A stretch of DNA of 64,000 bases from JAMLHH01 sp964653095 (GTDB taxonomy: Bacteria; Bacteroidota; Bacteroidia; Chitinophagales; JADIYW01), in the NCBI GenBank assembly GCA_964653095.1, contig CAZZEH010000011.1, forward strand, positions 1 through 64,000, in the 5' to 3' direction. The position numbers and the translations under genes were made by a program. Below, piece after piece: positions 23,839-33,049 of this stretch. The notes below the pieces were generated by a model that had not been told where the DNA came from, made no database searches, and saw only the letters and a list, made by a program, of their open reading frames with translations. How positions within the stretch are numbered: the first letter of the stretch is position 1; every line of letters begins with the position of its first letter.

Positions 23839-25983
23839 CTAAGATATTAATTCTAAAAATGTTGATTCATCAATAATCTGAATCGAAGATATTTTTTCTG
23901 CTTTTGCAAGTTTGGAACCAGCCTTCTCTCCCGCAACAAGATAGTCCAAGTTTTTGCTGACTCCGGACAACACTTTCCCTCCATGCTTTTCCACCAGTTC
24001 TTTTCCTTCATCCCGGGATAAAGTCGGCATTGTACCGGTAAACAGAAATGTTTTACCACTTAGCTTCTCTGACACTAATGCAGCTTCTTCCCTCTTTATA
24101 TTCACCCCCAATTCAGATAAAGATAAAATCAAATTGAGATTCTGCTCATCACTAAAAAAATCATGTAAACTTTCAGCTACTTTAGGTCCGACATCTTTTA
24201 ACTCCTGATATCTTTCTATTGTCCAATCTTTATAGTCCGTTAACGATTCCACCTGGCTAGCAAGCATTTTGGACGTCGTGACTCCGACATGCCTGATTCC
24301 CAAGCCCGTCAAAAGTCTCCAGGATTCATTCTGCTTTGAGGTTTCTATGCTTTTTTGGAGATTTTGAACAGACTTTTCTTTAAAACCGTCCAGTTGAAGA
24401 ATTTTCTCATAATTCAGTCGAAAAATATCGGTTATGGATTTCAAAATTCCTTCTTTGATAAAGGTTTTAATAATTTCCTGCCCCAGACCCTGAATATCCA
24501 TAGCGTGAACAGAAGCAAAGTGTATCAGCCTCTCTTCTATCTGCGCCGGACAATCGGGATTGATACAACGCCAAACACTTTCCTCTGCAGGTTTTACTAA
24601 ATGGTGATTACACGACGGACAGTTTTTCGGAAAATCTATAGGTACTTCTGTTCCCACTCTTTTCTCTTTCACACTCCCAATAATATATGGGATTACATCT
24701 CCTGCCCGTTCTACAATAACTGTGTCACCCAAGCGGATATCCTTGGCTGAAATAAATTCTTCATTGTGAAGGGAAATTGAACTAATCTCCACGCCTACCA
24801 ACAAAATCGGGTCAATCTTAGCGACTGGGGTGACTGCACCTGTCCTGCCGACCTGATACTCCACTCGTCTCAGTATCGAAAGTGCCTGTTTAGCTTTAAA
24901 TTTATAAGCAATTGCCCACTTTGGATGATGAGATGTTTTACCTAAGGCTGTCTGTTGTTTCAGATTATTTACCTTAATGACCATTCCGTCTATTTCAACA
25001 GGATATTCATCTCGCTTATCCTCCCAGTGCTGGCAATAAGCTGAAACTTCCTGTATATTATCAAACACCTGAATTGATTTGAGTCCGGTGCTAAATCCTA
25101 ATTCTTTCAGCATGGTGATATATTCATAATGCGTTGATTTCAGCTCATCCGTTATATTTTCACCCTGCGCATTTTCCGCATATCCCACCTGATACAACAG
25201 CGCCTGAAGATATCTGTTTCTGACTTCCTCGGGATTCTTCAGTCTCAGAGAGCCGGCAGCAGTATTTCTGGAATTCTTAAACAATTCAAGTTTTTTTCTG
25301 CCCTCTTTCTCTAAAGTTTCATTTTCTTTTTGACGTTCTTTATTAAGCTTCTGAAAATTATTCAGCTCTATCACCACCTCTCCGCGTATTTCAGCTCTGC
25401 GAATACCGTATTGACTAAGTTTGGCAATTGGGGGAACTCCTTTTATTGCAAATGCGTTGGAAGTAATATCATCGCCTTCTGTTCCATTTCCTCTTGTTGC
25501 AGCCCGAACAAGTCTGTCATTTTCATAAACCAAAGCTATACTGGACCCGTCATATTTTAACTCTACCGCATACTCTACTGCCGAACCGTCCGGCAGACCT
25601 TCTCTGACTCTTTTGTCAAATCGGATTAAATCGTCCAGATTGTAAGAATTATCCAGCGACATCATAGGTTCAAGATGCTGCACACTCTCAAAGTCAGCAT
25701 TCAACACCTCTCCTACTTTTTGAGTGGGAGAATCCTCTGCTTTAGCATGAAGAAAATTTTCTTCTAACTCTACTAACTGTCTGAACAGCGCGTCATAATG
25801 TTCATCAGAGATAATTGAACGGGATTCTCCGTAATAAAGCTTATTGTGTTTCTCAATGACCTCTCTGAGCATGTTCACTTTTTCTGTTTCATCTGTCGGT
25901 GATAGACTATCCTCCAGCAAATCAAATGATTTTTTCAACAAATCCTGCTCATATTCAGAAGACGAAAACAAATCAAGAGCCAT
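23839..25983 (-). CDS. ligA: NAD-dependent DNA ligase
   Basis: This 714-residue ligase seals nicks using NAD. The adenylation lysine is K143 in ELKYDGSS. The zinc finger has four cysteines in CPSCNHHLVKPAEESVWRC and CINPDCPAQ. Helix-hairpin-helix repeats and a C-terminal BRCT domain (about 640-714, GKTFLFTGTMP start) complete the normal architecture. The N-terminal 30 residues before TDETEKVNMLREVIEKH are somewhat longer than in E. coli LigA. The gene is the first of a probable pair with gldH. Confidence 0.96.
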   Translation of the reverse strand: MALDLFSSSEYEQDLLKKSFDLLEDSLSPTDETEKVNMLREVIEKHNKLYYGESRSIISDEHYDALFRQLVELEENFLHAKAEDSPTQKVGEVLNADFESVQHLEPMMSLDNSYNLDDLIRFDKRVREGLPDGSAVEYAVELKYDGSSIALVYENDRLVRAATRGNGTEGDDITSNAFAIKGVPPIAKLSQYGIRRAEIRGEVVIELNNFQKLNKERQKENETLEKEGRKKLELFKNSRNTAAGSLRLKNPEEVRNRYLQALLYQVGYAENAQGENITDELKSTHYEYITMLKELGFSTGLKSIQVFDNIQEVSAYCQHWEDKRDEYPVEIDGMVIKVNNLKQQTALGKTSHHPKWAIAYKFKAKQALSILRRVEYQVGRTGAVTPVAKIDPILLVGVEISSISLHNEEFISAKDIRLGDTVIVERAGDVIPYIIGSVKEKRVGTEVPIDFPKNCPSCNHHLVKPAEESVWRCINPDCPAQIEERLIHFASVHAMDIQGLGQEIIKTFIKEGILKSITDIFRLNYEKILQLDGFKEKSVQNLQKSIETSKQNESWRLLTGLGIRHVGVTTSKMLASQVESLTDYKDWTIERYQELKDVGPKVAESLHDFFSDEQNLNLILSLSELGVNIKREEAALVSEKLSGKTFLFTGTMPTLSRDEGKELVEKHGGKVLSGVSKNLDYLVAGEKAGSKLAKAEKISSIQIIDESTFLELIS

Positions 25984-26015
25984 AAATCAATCCCTTTAAA
26001 ATAAAAGTTGAATTT

Positions 26016-26052
26016 ATAAAAAAAGCCGCACAAAGCTTTCACGTTGTGCGGC
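26016..26052 (-). terminator. Rho-independent terminator of glmS
   Basis: The inverted repeat GCCGCACAA (26025-26033) / TTGTGCGGC (26044-26052) has perfect 9-bp arms. The run of A residues at 26018-26024 on the + strand is a T-tract for minus-strand transcripts. It lies 24 bases past the glmS stop. Confidence 0.85.
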
Positions 26053-26075
26053 CATTAAATGAATATAATAAAATG

Positions 26076-27929
26076 CTATTCTACTGTTACGCTCTTGCCG
26101 AGATTTCTTGGCTGATCTACATCACTGCCTCTGAGGACAGCAATGTGATAAGAAAGCAACTGAAGAGGAATGACACTCAGCAGAGGTGTTAAAAATTCAA
26201 TTGTATCGGGGATAGTAATGACATATTTCGCAAGCTCAGAAATTTTTTCATCGCCCTCTGTAACCACTGAAATAATAACTCCTTTTCGAGCTTTTATTTC
26301 TTCCACATTCGATACAATTTTATCATAATGCGATACTCTCGGCGCGATAATCATTACCGGCATATTCTCGTCCACCAAAGCAATAGGACCATGCTTCACT
26401 TCGGCCGCCGGATACCCTTCTGCATGTATATAAGATACTTCTTTAAGTTTTAAAGCTCCTTCCAAAGCTACCGGAAAATTAAATCCTCTGCCGAGATACA
26501 GAAAATTGTGAGATTCGTATAATTCTTTGGCAATAGATTTTATTTTATCATCCTGTGATAAAACCCTCTCTATCTTTTTAGGTAAAACTTCAAATTCAGA
26601 TATATATTGCTGCAACTTGGATTTGGATACGACTCCTTTAATGTCCGCTAACTGTAGAGCCATTAGTGTCAAGATGGCCACCTGACTCGTAAAAGCCTTT
26701 GTAGAAGCCACTCCTATCTCCGGCCCGGCATGAGTATATGAACCTGCATCCGTCATTCGGGCAATAGTAGAACCGGCCACATTATTGATTCCGTATATAA
26801 ACGCTCCCTTGGACTTAGCAAGCTCCAAAGCAACACGCGTATCAGCGGTTTCGCCGGACTGAGAAATTGCAATGACAATATCACCTTCATTAATAATAGG
26901 GTTTCTGTATCTAAATTCACTAGCATACTCTACTTCTACCGGCACTCTGGCCAATTCCTCTATCAGATACTCACCAATAAGGGCGGCATGCCAGGAAGTT
27001 CCGCACGCTACAAAAGTAATTTTCTTCGCCTGTCTGAATGTATTTTCAAATTCCTTGACTCCTCCCAAAGTGACAGTATGATTTTTAAGATTTGTGCGGC
27101 CTCTCACACTGTCATAGATAGCTTTGGGCTGTTCGTATATCTCTTTCAGCATATAATGTTCAAATGCGCCTTTTTCAAGTTCATCCAACTTATATTTAAG
27201 TTCATCTATGTACGGTTCATTTTCTAAATTGCTGGATACTTCTTTAAGCTGTACAGGATATCCTCTTTCGATGACCGCCATCTGCCCGTCTTCAAGATAA
27301 GTTACTTTTCTCGTATGTTCGATTAACGGCGAACTGTCGGACGCTATAAAATACTCCTGATTATTTTCACCATATCCGATAATAATCGGGCTGCTCAATT
27401 TCGCAGCAATCAGCTTATTCGGTTCTTCCTTGGATATTACAACTATTGCATAAGCTCCTACAACTTCATTTAAGCCAATTCTCACACACTCTTCAAGAGG
27501 GAGGCCTGTTTCTTTTTTGATGTCGGAAAACAAGTGAACCAGAACTTCCGTATCAGTGTCAGAATTAAAAAAATATCCTCTGTTAATCAATTCTGATTTC
27601 AGCGAGTGATAGTTTTCAATTATTCCGTTGTGAATTACAGCTATATTGCCATCATTAGACACGTGAGGGTGTGCATTGATGTCATTGACTTCACCATGTG
27701 TGGCCCATCTTGTATGTCCAAATCCGATAGTCCCCTCAGTATTTTTTCCTCTGATATAGCTTTCTAAATTCGCTACTCGGCCTTCCTTCTTGTACACATT
27801 TAGATTGCTATTTGAGTCTATCAAAGCGATTCCGGCACTGTCATAGCCCCGATATTCCAGCCTCTTCAAACCATTGATAATGATTGGGCAGGCGTTTTTG
27901 TCACCCAAGTATGCTATTATGCCACACAT
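26076..27929 (-). CDS. glmS: glucosamine-6-phosphate synthase (isomerizing)
   Basis: This 617-residue enzyme makes glucosamine 6-phosphate from fructose 6-phosphate and glutamine, the first step to UDP-GlcNAc. Cys2 (after Met removal, the nucleophile) begins the glutaminase domain (CGIIAYLG, RLEYRGYDSAGI; HTRWATHG). The two SIS domains follow, with ACGTSWHAALIG, SQSGETADTR, VASTKAFTSQ. The end DQPRNLGKSVTVE is typical. Regulation by a ribozyme is not visible upstream, as expected outside Firmicutes. The order glgA-like, DUF4270, glmS is common in Bacteroidota. Confidence 0.97.
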   Translation of the reverse strand: MCGIIAYLGDKNACPIIINGLKRLEYRGYDSAGIALIDSNSNLNVYKKEGRVANLESYIRGKNTEGTIGFGHTRWATHGEVNDINAHPHVSNDGNIAVIHNGIIENYHSLKSELINRGYFFNSDTDTEVLVHLFSDIKKETGLPLEECVRIGLNEVVGAYAIVVISKEEPNKLIAAKLSSPIIIGYGENNQEYFIASDSSPLIEHTRKVTYLEDGQMAVIERGYPVQLKEVSSNLENEPYIDELKYKLDELEKGAFEHYMLKEIYEQPKAIYDSVRGRTNLKNHTVTLGGVKEFENTFRQAKKITFVACGTSWHAALIGEYLIEELARVPVEVEYASEFRYRNPIINEGDIVIAISQSGETADTRVALELAKSKGAFIYGINNVAGSTIARMTDAGSYTHAGPEIGVASTKAFTSQVAILTLMALQLADIKGVVSKSKLQQYISEFEVLPKKIERVLSQDDKIKSIAKELYESHNFLYLGRGFNFPVALEGALKLKEVSYIHAEGYPAAEVKHGPIALVDENMPVMIIAPRVSHYDKIVSNVEEIKARKGVIISVVTEGDEKISELAKYVITIPDTIEFLTPLLSVIPLQLLSYHIAVLRGSDVDQPRNLGKSVTVE

Positions 27930-27948
27930 AAAACGTAAAAATTTTAAT

Positions 27949-27956
27949 CAAAAATA
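27949..27956 (-). promoter_or_regulatory. -7 promoter box for glmS
   Basis: On the minus strand this reads TATTTTTG, matching TAnnTTTG, 19 bases before the glmS ATG in a 36-base gap. It suggests glmS can be transcribed separately from DUF4270. No clear -33 element. Confidence 0.3.
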
Positions 27957-27965
27957 AAATAAAAT

Positions 27966-29336
27966 TTATTTTTTGGTGCTGTACCAAATCTTAAACTTCA
28001 TTTTTTTTTCATTTTCTGCGAAATTCGGGCTTCCAAAAATTAGAGTTGCAGGTTCAACATACCGACTTTTCACGGTATTGTTATCGTCCAATATAAACTT
28101 GGGCTGGCTTGAAAAAACAGGGTAATTAGTTAAATATATACTGCTGAAATCATTTTTCCCGAAAGCATAATTTTTAAGGAGATTGGTAATATTTACCTGG
28201 TATCTGTACAACGTTTCTCCATTGTCACTTTTAAGACTTGAATCAACAAATGCAGGTCCAAACATATCTGCACTATAGTCCTCTAAAGATTCATTTTGTC
28301 CGTTTTTGCCTTTTTTTAAAGGAAACAAACTCAGAGTTCTTAAAAAATTCGGTTCAGGCTTCTGAACCTCATAAACTTCCAATACAGCTTTGTTAATCAG
28401 CTTCCCCTTATATTTTTCCAGATTCAGAAATTTTATCTCGGCTTTAATTCCTGCCTGCGATTGAACGTAAAGCTTGTTGTCGGGATTATTCGCTCCATTT
28501 TCTATTGCTTCAGAAACTTTAGTTCCGGTATAATCATGTACAAAACCGGTATGCACAAATTTTGAAGAAGTAAACGGCAACACCAAAACCTGAGCTTTAC
28601 CTTCATTATCTTCAAGGTCAATTACCAGTCCGGAAGAAAGATGGGTCAAATCTAACTGTATCATGCACTTCCCGCTCTGAACAGGACTGGTTTGGATGTA
28701 CAGTCCCGGAAATCTGTTGTGAAAAAGTGTATCGTTTGTAATCAATCCTGTTTCCAATAAATCTCTTATCTCTTCTGCATAAGCTATATCTATCGGAATT
28801 TTGACAAAACCGCTTAATTTAATAGTGTCGTCATCCCTAAGCGGTATTGCAGTATTGGGCATAATCATCATATTCTGTACTTCTCCCAATACCTCTCCTT
28901 CATACTGCGGTACAAAATCAGAGTAGTATATCTGCGAATTATTTATTTGGTGACTTAACCTGTGTACTGAAAAAGACACCGGAGCAGTGGTATCACCAAA
29001 ATAATTGTCATAGAAGAAATAAAGGTTTGCGCTCTTGACCGTATAAGGTGCATTCTCAATACTAATATCCGCAGGTAATCCGTATTGTACGGTCACATTG
29101 GCCGTTGTCTTACCAAAAACAGTCTGCTCGATATGTCCCATATAATTGAATAACATCCTGTCGGTTCGGATGGGATTCTCATATACGGTGAGAGCTTCTA
29201 AATCACTGCTTTCATCATAAATTAAGTCAAGAGTTGACTCACTCGGGATTTTTTCACTTCCAAATCCATTGTCTTTTTTACATGCAGATAATGCAAACAC
29301 TGCAATTATGCATAGAATAATATGTCCTTTCAGCAT
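27966..29336 (-). CDS. DUF4270 lipoprotein
   Basis: This 456-residue protein has a lipoprotein signal (MLKGHIILCIIAVFALSAC, cysteine at 19). The DUF4270 body has IPSESTLDLIYDESSDLEAL, then NPIRTDRMLFNYMGHI near the N-terminus and YLTNYPVFSSQPKFILDDNN near the end. The family is found in Bacteroidota, and its role is unknown. It would be anchored in the outer membrane or periplasm. It starts 12 bases after the glycogen synthase-like gene and probably shares its transcript. Confidence 0.85.
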   Translation of the reverse strand: MLKGHIILCIIAVFALSACKKDNGFGSEKIPSESTLDLIYDESSDLEALTVYENPIRTDRMLFNYMGHIEQTVFGKTTANVTVQYGLPADISIENAPYTVKSANLYFFYDNYFGDTTAPVSFSVHRLSHQINNSQIYYSDFVPQYEGEVLGEVQNMMIMPNTAIPLRDDDTIKLSGFVKIPIDIAYAEEIRDLLETGLITNDTLFHNRFPGLYIQTSPVQSGKCMIQLDLTHLSSGLVIDLEDNEGKAQVLVLPFTSSKFVHTGFVHDYTGTKVSEAIENGANNPDNKLYVQSQAGIKAEIKFLNLEKYKGKLINKAVLEVYEVQKPEPNFLRTLSLFPLKKGKNGQNESLEDYSADMFGPAFVDSSLKSDNGETLYRYQVNITNLLKNYAFGKNDFSSIYLTNYPVFSSQPKFILDDNNTVKSRYVEPATLIFGSPNFAENEKKMKFKIWYSTKK

Positions 29337-29348
29337 ACGTGATAACGT

Positions 29349-30161
29349 CTAAACAGACAGTAACTTATTGTAAAACTCAAGATGTAACGGAGCCACATCC
29401 ATATCTTCTCCCAACTCCACCACCTCATCGGTCTTCCTATATTCTTCCAAAACTTCCTTCTGTGCAAGTTCCGGGCTTGTCCAAATAATTCCGTCTGAGT
29501 TTGCAACAGCAGATTTATTCAGGCTTAAAAAATCTAATCCTTCTAATATTTTCATCTCATCCTCTGGAATATCTTCTGAAATTTTTGCTTTGGCTAAAAA
29601 TGATTCTTCCAGTTTTTCAGGAAATTCGTTTCCATACACACTGAAAATTGTTTTTGAATCAGTAAAAATCGGATCTTTTGAATATACCGTTTTCACATAA
29701 AGAGGGATTAGACTGCTCATCCAGCCATGACAGTGGATAATATCCGGAGACCATCCAAACTTCCTGACTGTTTCCAATACACCTTTTGAGAAAAACACGA
29801 TTCTGTCGGTATTGTCATTAAAGAATTTTTCCTCATGATCTCTGAAAACCATTTTTCTTTTGAAAAAATCTTCATTATCCAAAAAATACACCTGAATACG
29901 GGTTCCCGGCAAAGAAGCGACTTTTATTACTAACGGATGATCCTCATCATCAATGATTATATTAATTCCTGAAAGCCGAACTACTTCGTGCAACCTGTTC
30001 CTTCTTTCATTTATGACTCCAAACCTTGGCATCAGCACTCTTACCTCCATCCCACTATCGTGAATAAACGGTGTGATTTTTTTTACAATATCACCAATAT
30101 CTGAAAGCACTAAATAAGGATCCATTTCCTGAGATACCAACAAAATTCTTCTCCTCTCCAT
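29349..30161 (-). CDS. short glycogen/starch synthase-like protein (GT5 N-terminal domain)
   Basis: This 270-residue protein matches only the N-terminal (GT5) catalytic half of glycogen synthase: MERRRILLVSQEMDPYLVLS, then GMEVRVLMPRFGVINERRN and the IIHCHGWMSSLIPLYVKTVY loop. The C-terminal GT-B domain, which holds the ADP-glucose site, is missing. The region ends cleanly before DUF4270, so this is the normal length of a Bacteroidota family annotated as glycogen synthase rather than a truncation. Whether it is catalytic is doubtful. It is divergent from panC. Confidence 0.82.
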   Translation of the reverse strand: MERRRILLVSQEMDPYLVLSDIGDIVKKITPFIHDSGMEVRVLMPRFGVINERRNRLHEVVRLSGINIIIDDEDHPLVIKVASLPGTRIQVYFLDNEDFFKRKMVFRDHEEKFFNDNTDRIVFFSKGVLETVRKFGWSPDIIHCHGWMSSLIPLYVKTVYSKDPIFTDSKTIFSVYGNEFPEKLEESFLAKAKISEDIPEDEMKILEGLDFLSLNKSAVANSDGIIWTSPELAQKEVLEEYRKTDEVVELGEDMDVAPLHLEFYNKLLSV

Positions 30162-30206
30162 ATTCTATTCAGGTTATATATATATTACATTTAAAAATTC
30201 AAGGTA

Positions 30207-30214
30207 CAAAAGTA
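30207..30214 (-). promoter_or_regulatory. -7 promoter box for the glycogen synthase-like gene
   Basis: Reads TACTTTTG on the minus strand, 45 bases before the ATG at 30161. Another TTTTG lies a few bases upstream. It lies in the divergent gap with panC. Confidence 0.3.
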
Positions 30215-30256
30215 CAAAATTTAAACTTTATATTATAGAATGAGCTTGCTTATACT

Positions 30257-30264
30257 TAGTTTTG
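30257..30264 (+). promoter_or_regulatory. -7 promoter box for panC
   Basis: TAGTTTTG matches TAnnTTTG. It overlaps the upstream TTG at 30262 and lies 18 bases before the TTG at 30283, which argues that translation starts at 30283. Confidence 0.35.
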
Positions 30265-30282
30265 TCTCAAAATCCGGTCCTT

Positions 30283-31128
30283 TTGGAATTTTTTTATACG
30301 AAAAACGACCTGAAAAAATATATTAATACATGCAGGGATAAGCACCTTTCTATTGGCTTTGTTCCTACAATGGGGGCATTGCACGCGGGTCATACCAGTC
30401 TCATTGACAAGGCAAAAGAGTATTCAGACCGAACTATCGTGAGTATTTTTGTGAATCCGAAACAATTTAACAATCAGGAGGACTTAGCCAATTATCCTTC
30501 CACTGCCGAACAGGATATTGAACTGTTGAAGCAACACGGCTGTGACGCTGTTTTTATTCCGTCATCTAAAGAAATTTATGGTCAAAAAGATTATGAACCA
30601 TACAAAATAGATTTGGGTAATTTGGGGCAAATACTGGAAGCAGAGAAAAGACCCGGACACTTCGACGGTGTAGTAGAAATACTGTATATACTATTCCAAT
30701 TGGTTCAGCCAGATTACACATTTTTCGGACTAAAAGATTATCAGCAGGTACTGGTGGTCGAAAAATTACTGGAAAGCATGAATAGCAACATTCAGCTCAT
30801 AAAATGTGAAACTGTTCGAAGAAAAGGCGGTCTGGCATTGAGCTCCAGAAACAAAAGGCTTAATACTAAAGAAAAAAAGATTGCTGTAAATCTTTATAAA
30901 ACTCTATCCGCATTTAAAGAGAAATTTGGTAAGCTGGAACCAAGTACATTAAAGAAAAGTTATCTCAATAAGATAAACTCATTGGAAAACACAAAAGTTG
31001 ACTACTTGGAAATTGTTGATAGTCAAACACTTAAACCCTTAAACTCCTGGAATCCGAAAGGGAAAAACTTAGGCATACTCGCAGTTTACATTGGCAATGT
31101 GAGACTTATAGACAACCTTTTGTTTTAA
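30283..31128 (+). CDS. panC: pantothenate synthetase
   Basis: This enzyme joins pantoate and beta-alanine using ATP. The frame lacks an ATG start. Candidates are TTG at 30262 and TTG at 30283. From 30283 the motif FVPTMGALHAGHTSLID begins at the same distance from the N-terminus (V27) as in E. coli PanC, and a promoter box would overlap the earlier codon, so I chose 30283 (281 residues). Other motifs: FVNPKQFN, RPGHFDGVVEIL, FFGLKDYQQ, LALSSRN. panD follows directly, so two pantothenate steps are adjacent. Confidence 0.93.
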   Translation: MEFFYTKNDLKKYINTCRDKHLSIGFVPTMGALHAGHTSLIDKAKEYSDRTIVSIFVNPKQFNNQEDLANYPSTAEQDIELLKQHGCDAVFIPSSKEIYGQKDYEPYKIDLGNLGQILEAEKRPGHFDGVVEILYILFQLVQPDYTFFGLKDYQQVLVVEKLLESMNSNIQLIKCETVRRKGGLALSSRNKRLNTKEKKIAVNLYKTLSAFKEKFGKLEPSTLKKSYLNKINSLENTKVDYLEIVDSQTLKPLNSWNPKGKNLGILAVYIGNVRLIDNLLF

Positions 31129-31135
31129 AAATTAC

Positions 31136-31143
31136 TAATTTTG
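31136..31143 (+). promoter_or_regulatory. -7 promoter box abutting panD
   Basis: TAATTTTG lies between the panC stop and the panD ATG, ending 7 bases before it. A transcript from it would have almost no leader. Confidence 0.35.
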
Positions 31144-31150
31144 TTGCAAG

Positions 31151-31501
31151 ATGTTTTTGCAGGTATTCAGGTCTAAAATACATCGTGCTACGGTGACCGA
31201 AGCCAATCTAAATTATGTTGGCAGTATAACTATTGATGCAGCTCTATTGGAGGCTTCAGGCATATTGCCTCATGAAAAAGTTCAGATAGTCAATGTAAAC
31301 AACGGAGAAAGACTGGAAACATACGTCATAGAAGGTGAACGGGGTTCGGGACAGGTATGCCTGAACGGTCCGGCTGCGAGAAAAGTAACAGTAGGCGACA
31401 AAGTTATAATTATTGCTTATGCTTTTCTGGAGTACAATGAAGCAAAGAAATTTCAGCCGAAAGTAATTTTCCCAGACAATCAGAATCAACTGACTCATTA
31501 A
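31151..31501 (+). CDS. panD: aspartate 1-decarboxylase
   Basis: This 116-residue proenzyme makes beta-alanine from aspartate. The self-cleavage site is G24-S25 in YVGSITID, which produces the pyruvoyl group. SKIHRATVTEANLNYVGS, then LNGPAARKVTVGDKVIII are diagnostic. Length is normal. It follows panC by 22 bases and supplies the beta-alanine PanC uses. A separate promoter box lies in that short gap. Confidence 0.96.
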   Translation: MFLQVFRSKIHRATVTEANLNYVGSITIDAALLEASGILPHEKVQIVNVNNGERLETYVIEGERGSGQVCLNGPAARKVTVGDKVIIIAYAFLEYNEAKKFQPKVIFPDNQNQLTH

Positions 31502-31510
31502 TCCTGCGAC

Positions 31511-32551
31511 TTGAAACTGAGTATAAAAAACTTTATACAGCTTGCTTTATCTCTTGGTCTGGGTATCGGATTGGTGTATTGGTTTATCAACCAAATGACT
31601 CCCGAGCAAATAGAAGGTACAATAGACTCCTTTAAAAGAGCAAATTATTTCTGGCTTGCTCTAACAATATTCATAGCTGCAGCCGCGAACTTTACCAGAG
31701 CACAAAGATGGAGACTTATGTTCCGGCCCATGAATCTGAATCCGGGATTCTGGAATACATTTTTCTCTATCAACATTATGTTTTTTGCCAACCTGTTTGT
31801 TCCGAGATTAGGAGAGGTGACCCGATGCGGAGTCTTAGCTAAATATGAAGAGGTGCCCGTCGATAAATCTATAGGAACGATGGTGGTCGAAAGAATGATT
31901 GATGCATTATGTCTGCTCATTCTTATCGGCATACTGTTTTTGGCAGAATATGAGACTATATCCAATTATTTTTTCGATATTTTTTCAAAAAAGACTACTC
32001 AGGAAGACGTAGGTTTTCACTGGACTTTAAAATATGGGCTGCCAACGGTACTGATCCTTGCCCTGATAATTATTGCTGTTACGATTGCAAGAAAGCATGG
32101 CATTGCCCATTTAAAAAAAACTGTGAAAGAACGGATACTTGGAGTGCTTCAGGGGTTCACCTCCATCCGATATATGAAAGACTTTAAGCAGTTTATTGTA
32201 CTGACTGTAATGATGTGGTTATGCTATTTCCTCATGGTGTATTTGTCTTTTTTCTCATTAACTGAAACAGAAAACTTGGGAGCTTTTACGGCTTTGGCCT
32301 GCTTAATTTTTGGAAGTTTCGCCATGGTCGCCACTCCGGGCGGAATCGGAGCTTATCCATTAGCAATTCGTGCGGTGCTTTTACTTTACGGAATCAACGA
32401 AGTCATAGGAGGAGCATTGGGAACCATGATTTGGGGAATTCAAACCATCGGTGTATTTTTGGGGGGAATTATCAGCTTAATCCTTTTAGCAATAATTAAT
32501 CCTTCAAAAAATAAAACAGCCGCACAAAATGAAGTCAGATTATCACAATAA
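31511..32551 (+). CDS. flippase-like membrane protein (LPG synthase TM-domain family)
   Basis: This 346-residue protein has about eight membrane helices and the UPF0104/AglD2 pattern. SLGLGIGLVYWFINQM begins helix 1; NFTRAQRWRLMFRP follows helix 2; FFANLFVPRLGEVTRCGVL and VVERMIDALCL are core motifs; and the ATPGGIGAYPLAIRAVLLLYG block lies near the end. Such proteins resemble the membrane domain of lysylphosphatidylglycerol synthase without its transferase domain; some move lipid-linked molecules. The start must be TTG at 31511, because an in-frame TAA lies 12 bases upstream and no ATG is nearby. It overlaps the next gene by 23 bases. Confidence 0.82.
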   Translation: MKLSIKNFIQLALSLGLGIGLVYWFINQMTPEQIEGTIDSFKRANYFWLALTIFIAAAANFTRAQRWRLMFRPMNLNPGFWNTFFSINIMFFANLFVPRLGEVTRCGVLAKYEEVPVDKSIGTMVVERMIDALCLLILIGILFLAEYETISNYFFDIFSKKTTQEDVGFHWTLKYGLPTVLILALIIIAVTIARKHGIAHLKKTVKERILGVLQGFTSIRYMKDFKQFIVLTVMMWLCYFLMVYLSFFSLTETENLGAFTALACLIFGSFAMVATPGGIGAYPLAIRAVLLLYGINEVIGGALGTMIWGIQTIGVFLGGIISLILLAIINPSKNKTAAQNEVRLSQ

Positions 32552-33017
32552 GATTCTTAAAGGAGACTTCGCGGCTATTTTCAAAAAAATAAAGTTTGAA
32601 GGGAAAAAGATTATTTTCACTAACGGCTGTTTTGATATTCTTCACAAAGGACATATTAAAACTCTGTATGAAGCAAAAAGAATCGGAGATATACTGGCAG
32701 TAGGAATCAATGACGATAATTCCGTCAGAAAAATTAAAGGTCCGGAACGCCCAATCATCCCCCTAGATTCCAGAATCGCAGTTTTGGCTTCCCTGGAATT
32801 TGTCGATTATGTCATTCCTTTTTCCGAAGAAACACCTTTAGAATTAATCAAGCAGGTGCGTCCAAACGTATTGGTAAAAGGCGGAGACTATGACGAAGAT
32901 GAAATCGTGGGTCGTGAGCTTGTACTGAAGTTGGGTGGGTTTATCAAAATTATCGATGAAGTCCCAAGAATTTCCTCCACAGAAATAATCAATAAAATAA
33001 AAAGACAGGTAAAATAA
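32529..33017 (+). CDS. heptose-1-phosphate adenylyltransferase (RfaE2/HldE C-terminal type)
   Basis: This 162-residue nucleotidyltransferase has the GCFDILHKGHI motif (HxGH) near residue 34, and RPIIPLDSRIAVLASLEFVD and VLVKGGDYDEDEIVG. This is the RfaE domain II pattern that makes ADP-heptose from heptose 1-phosphate for lipopolysaccharide core. The kinase domain found in fused HldE is absent. It overlaps the flippase-like gene by 23 bases, so they are probably co-expressed and may both serve envelope synthesis. Confidence 0.9.
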   Translation: MKSDYHNKILKGDFAAIFKKIKFEGKKIIFTNGCFDILHKGHIKTLYEAKRIGDILAVGINDDNSVRKIKGPERPIIPLDSRIAVLASLEFVDYVIPFSEETPLELIKQVRPNVLVKGGDYDEDEIVGRELVLKLGGFIKIIDEVPRISSTEIINKIKRQVK

Positions 33018-33049
33018 TTGTACTTTCGTAAAAAATTAAAAATAAAAAT

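Noticed and set aside
23839..25983. Extra N-terminus of LigA as a wrong start
   Set aside because: The residues before TDETEKVNM include SSSEYEQDLLKKSF, and no better start with a promoter box is seen. Kept as the annotated ATG.
29349..30161. Glycogen synthase-like gene as a truncated pseudogene
   Set aside because: Bacteroidota commonly carry this short form beside DUF4270 and panC. The ends are clean and there is no remnant of the missing domain downstream.
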